64,000 nt of DNA from an uncultured Prevotellaceae bacterium (lineage in GTDB: Bacteria > Bacteroidota > Bacteroidia > Bacteroidales > Bacteroidaceae), in the NCBI GenBank assembly GCA_900315105.1, contig OMXX01000002.1, forward strand, positions 1-64,000, written 5' to 3'. The position numbers and the translations under genes are program-made. Shown here one piece after another: positions 61,840-64,000 of the stretch (positions are counted from its first letter, which is position 1; every line of letters begins with the position of its first letter). The notes below the pieces were generated by a model that saw only the letters and a program-made list of their open reading frames with translations, was not told the DNA's origin and searched no databases.

Positions 61840-61876
61840 ATTGAAAATTTATAATTGATAATGGATAATTATTTCC
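61840..61876. repeat. 7-bp array upstream of the transporter gene
   Basis: ATTGAAA, ATTTATA, ATTGATA, ATGGATA and ATTATTT, five units in the spacer. Confidence 0.6.
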
Positions 61877-61882
61877 AAAATA

Positions 61883-62872
61883 CTAAAAATCTGAAGAAGG
61901 AGAGTCACCAGTCATTATTATAGGATCACCAACTCTGACATTCCCTTTTAGACTTCGAGTTGCTTTCTTATTGGGTTTCCAATTTAGACTCTTGCCGTCC
62001 CATTGTACTGCCATAGCATAAAATTGCCCAAGCTCTATATCCACATCAGATGAGATAGGTTGCGTCTTTACTTCCTTGCCATTTATTTCCAAGATAAGAC
62101 GTGCATCCTTCATTTTCTTTCCTGTAGGAACATAAAAACTCCATATCTTAACAGTATCTCCAGGAGCAACTTTGTATTCATTCGAAGCGACTTCTTCGTC
62201 CACAGAAGAACCATAGCCATTGACTTTCTTATCTGCTGTCAAAACAACTTTTGCCTTGGAATAATACCATTTATCCTTGACATCAAAACCTTTCTGTTTG
62301 ATTGTAACGCTATCGGATGAAGTATTATGAATATTTAATAGTTCAATAGTTGACAAAGAATAGCATTTACCATCTGTCTGCATTGATGAAGGTTGAGGAT
62401 TGTCCCATAAAGGCATTGTTCCACTTCGTTTCAAATCAACCTTACATTCAATATTTCCACCAGACAAAGAGGATTCTGTATAACAAACGGCTAATACATC
62501 AAAAGCGGCATCCTTATTGATAGTCGAAGGAATCTCTACATCGAAAGGCAGATTTTTCTTTCCTTTCTCTTCCTCTGTTATGATAGTATCATTGGAATGT
62601 ACCACTCCCGCATCATAGATGATACCATTCTGAACCATATACACAGAGAAAGAAGCTCCTTTCTTTCCCCAGTTATTCCAACAAGACCAAGTCTTATCTG
62701 GATAACCTAACAGGTAACAACCTTCCTGTTTGAAATGGTCGAACGTAAAAGTCTTAATGAACTTTTCCGGCTCGTCATCATCATCATCGCTGCTACAGCC
62801 AACGAGCGGCATACACAAGGCAGCCCCCAGCAGCCAAGGCAGATAATTGAATAACAATCTTTTCTTTTTCAT
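61883..62872 (-). CDS. Lipoprotein of unknown function
   Basis: A 329-residue protein with a lipoprotein signal (lipobox LVGC, then SSDDDDDEPE), an acidic linker and beta-rich repeats of Ig-like character. SHSNDTIITEE- and YKVAPGDTVKIWSFYVP-like strands suggest adhesin or binding modules. It follows the antiporter gene after nine bases. No family name can be given. Confidence 0.8.
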   Translation of the reverse strand: MKKKRLLFNYLPWLLGAALCMPLVGCSSDDDDDEPEKFIKTFTFDHFKQEGCYLLGYPDKTWSCWNNWGKKGASFSVYMVQNGIIYDAGVVHSNDTIITEEEKGKKNLPFDVEIPSTINKDAAFDVLAVCYTESSLSGGNIECKVDLKRSGTMPLWDNPQPSSMQTDGKCYSLSTIELLNIHNTSSDSVTIKQKGFDVKDKWYYSKAKVVLTADKKVNGYGSSVDEEVASNEYKVAPGDTVKIWSFYVPTGKKMKDARLILEINGKEVKTQPISSDVDIELGQFYAMAVQWDGKSLNWKPNKKATRSLKGNVRVGDPIIMTGDSPSSDF

Positions 62873-62881
62873 TTGTAATTT

Positions 62882-63808
62882 CTAAACGGTGTAAACGAGA
62901 TACGCCATATATCCTACGAACAAAACCAGCATTACAATGCCTTCCCAACGCTCTACCTTATACTTTGTAAAGGAGAAGAGCCAAAGAAGCACCATACTGA
63001 GCATCATCATTCCAAAGTCAAGAGGAGTTATTCCACTTATGACCATAGGCGAGATTAGACCCGTCACGCCTATTATAAGAAGTATGTTATACACGCATGA
63101 GCCTATGACATTACCCATTGCGATAGCCGACTGTCCCTTGCGAGCTGCCACAACACTTGTGGCAAGCTCAGGAAGCGAAGTACCACCGGCAACAATCGTA
63201 AGACCTATGACTGCATCACTAACACCAAGAGAAGCAGCCACATTAGTAGCAGCATCCACAAAGGCATTACTTCCGAATACGAGGCATGCAAGTCCGCCTA
63301 CCAGTCTTATGACTGCTCCTAATACCGTAAGTTTCTTATCTTCTACATCCGATTCATCATCTGGAGATGCCGTCTTTGCTGCATATACCATATATGCAAT
63401 GAGAAGAATAACGAACAGAGCTCCTACCCAACGGTTTATCACACCATATACACCGAAGCAGAGAAGGATGAACGAAGCACCGATAGCTACAGGAATATCC
63501 CTGCGGACTGTTCCTTTGGATACCATCATAGGGGCAACGGCTGCTGCAGCTCCGGCAATCAACAGTACATTGAATATATTACTGCCCACAACATTTGCCA
63601 CAGCAAGATCGGTAGTTCCTTGAATAGCAGAGGTTAGACTTACGAACAGCTCAGGCATAGACGTGCCAAGAGCAACTACGGTAAGTCCTATGACCATTTC
63701 CGGAATACCGGCACGCTGAGCCAAAGACACAGCACCGTCAGTTAGGAAGTCTGCACCCTTGAGCACGACAAAAATGCCGACTACTATAGAAACGATATCC
63801 AATAACAT
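62882..63808 (-). CDS. Calcium/sodium antiporter (CaCA family, YrbG-like)
   Basis: A 308-residue protein with about ten TM helices and two alpha-repeats: VVALGTSMPELFVSL and VAGGTSLPELATSVV. The two NxxxS-type cores are VVGSNIFN and VIGSCVYN. It exchanges Na+ or H+ for Ca2+ or a related cation; the ion is not provable from sequence. It is upstream of the lipoprotein gene in one operon. Confidence 0.93.
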   Translation of the reverse strand: MLLDIVSIVVGIFVVLKGADFLTDGAVSLAQRAGIPEMVIGLTVVALGTSMPELFVSLTSAIQGTTDLAVANVVGSNIFNVLLIAGAAAAVAPMMVSKGTVRRDIPVAIGASFILLCFGVYGVINRWVGALFVILLIAYMVYAAKTASPDDESDVEDKKLTVLGAVIRLVGGLACLVFGSNAFVDAATNVAASLGVSDAVIGLTIVAGGTSLPELATSVVAARKGQSAIAMGNVIGSCVYNILLIIGVTGLISPMVISGITPLDFGMMMLSMVLLWLFSFTKYKVERWEGIVMLVLFVGYMAYLVYTV

Positions 63809-63837
63809 TCCCTTAAGATAGGCTATATAAAGCTCAA

Positions 63838-63874
63838 GTTTCGCAAGCCCATGGTTACAAGGAACTTGCGAAAC
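63838..63874 (-). terminator. Hairpin after the partial right-edge gene
   Basis: 10-bp stem GTTTCGCAAG/CTTGCGAAAC between the partial gene stop (63883) and the antiporter start. Confidence 0.6.
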
Positions 63875-63882
63875 ATGAATTA

Positions 63883-64000
63883 TTATTTTCTGTCATCAAC
63901 ATTATCACCCTCTGTAGGAGCCATAGACTCCTCGAAGTCTGTAATACCAGCCTCTACGAGGATATCATACCACTGAAGGAGCTTCTTGATATCGCTTGTG
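63883..64000 (-). CDS. C-terminal end of a gene running off the window
   Basis: The last 38 residues read TSDIKKLLQWYDILVEAGI and then TDFEESMAPTEGDNVDDRK, in one open frame ending TAA. Helical and acidic; too short to assign. Confidence 0.6.
   Translation of the reverse strand, partial: TSDIKKLLQWYDILVEAGITDFEESMAPTEGDNVDDRK

Overview
The window comes from a Bacteroidales genome, most likely a Prevotella-like member of the Prevotellaceae. Four things point there. Promoters match the Bacteroidetes form TTTG-N19/20-TAnnTTTG (for example 25223-25253, 57655-57686, 38272-38303, 58840-58871), and start codons lack Shine-Dalgarno sequences. The Bat aerotolerance operon, an 11-subunit nuo operon without nuoEFG and a one-protein hybrid two-component system are all present. 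No rRNA, tRNA, CRISPR, prophage or transposase gene was seen.

Layout. 267-10946 (minus): moxR, DUF58, a Bat-associated membrane protein, batA, a batB-batC fusion, a batD-batE fusion, a PAP2 phosphatase and queA. 11658-16744 (plus): kdsC, maf, clpC, a phosphoglycolate-phosphatase-like gene and a small zinc-ribbon gene; an unknown membrane protein follows to 17466. 18195-24053 (minus): proS, mtgA, pcrA/uvrD and an M15 peptidase. 24320-27201 (plus): an OmpA lipoprotein, a small exported protein and asnA. 27255-30804 (minus): rsmA, frr, rsgA and mnmA. 30945-36087 (plus): a LPG-synthase-like membrane protein, pepD, and a lipoprotein overlapping an ECF sigma factor that is fused to a membrane anchor and a beta-barrel. 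36638-38221 (minus): two exported accessory proteins. 38649-49051 (minus): nuoA-B-CD-H-I-J-K-L-M-N. 49281-53618 (plus): the hybrid two-component sensor/regulator. 54055-57449 (minus): nrdD, nrdG and kdsA. 58208-58820 (minus): hicA-hicB. 58982-63808 (minus): an unknown exported protein, queF with a queuosine-precursor transporter, and a CaCA antiporter with a lipoprotein. A gene end runs off the right edge.

The most unusual content is non-coding. (1) Spacers between co-directional genes in the first 22.6 kb are filled by 150-200 bp elements with inverted, GC-rich, hairpin-forming ends that abut stop and start codons. Arms of these elements also run into reading frames (Maf, the HAD phosphatase, PcrA twice, the M15 peptidase). 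In two elements the arms are perfect mirror images although their sequence differs between elements. (2) At least eight intergenic arrays have an exact 11-bp period, several with a CG anchor every 11 bp. (3) About ten arrays of 7-bp units lie at gene edges, some supplying start codons, stop codons or internal codons. (4) Two accessory gene pairs are bracketed by duplicated terminator hairpins. (5) A 243-bp element has perfect 32-bp inverted ends. (6) The nrdD leader holds three hairpin units about 43 bp apart. The sigma factor/TM/beta-barrel fusion is the most striking protein.
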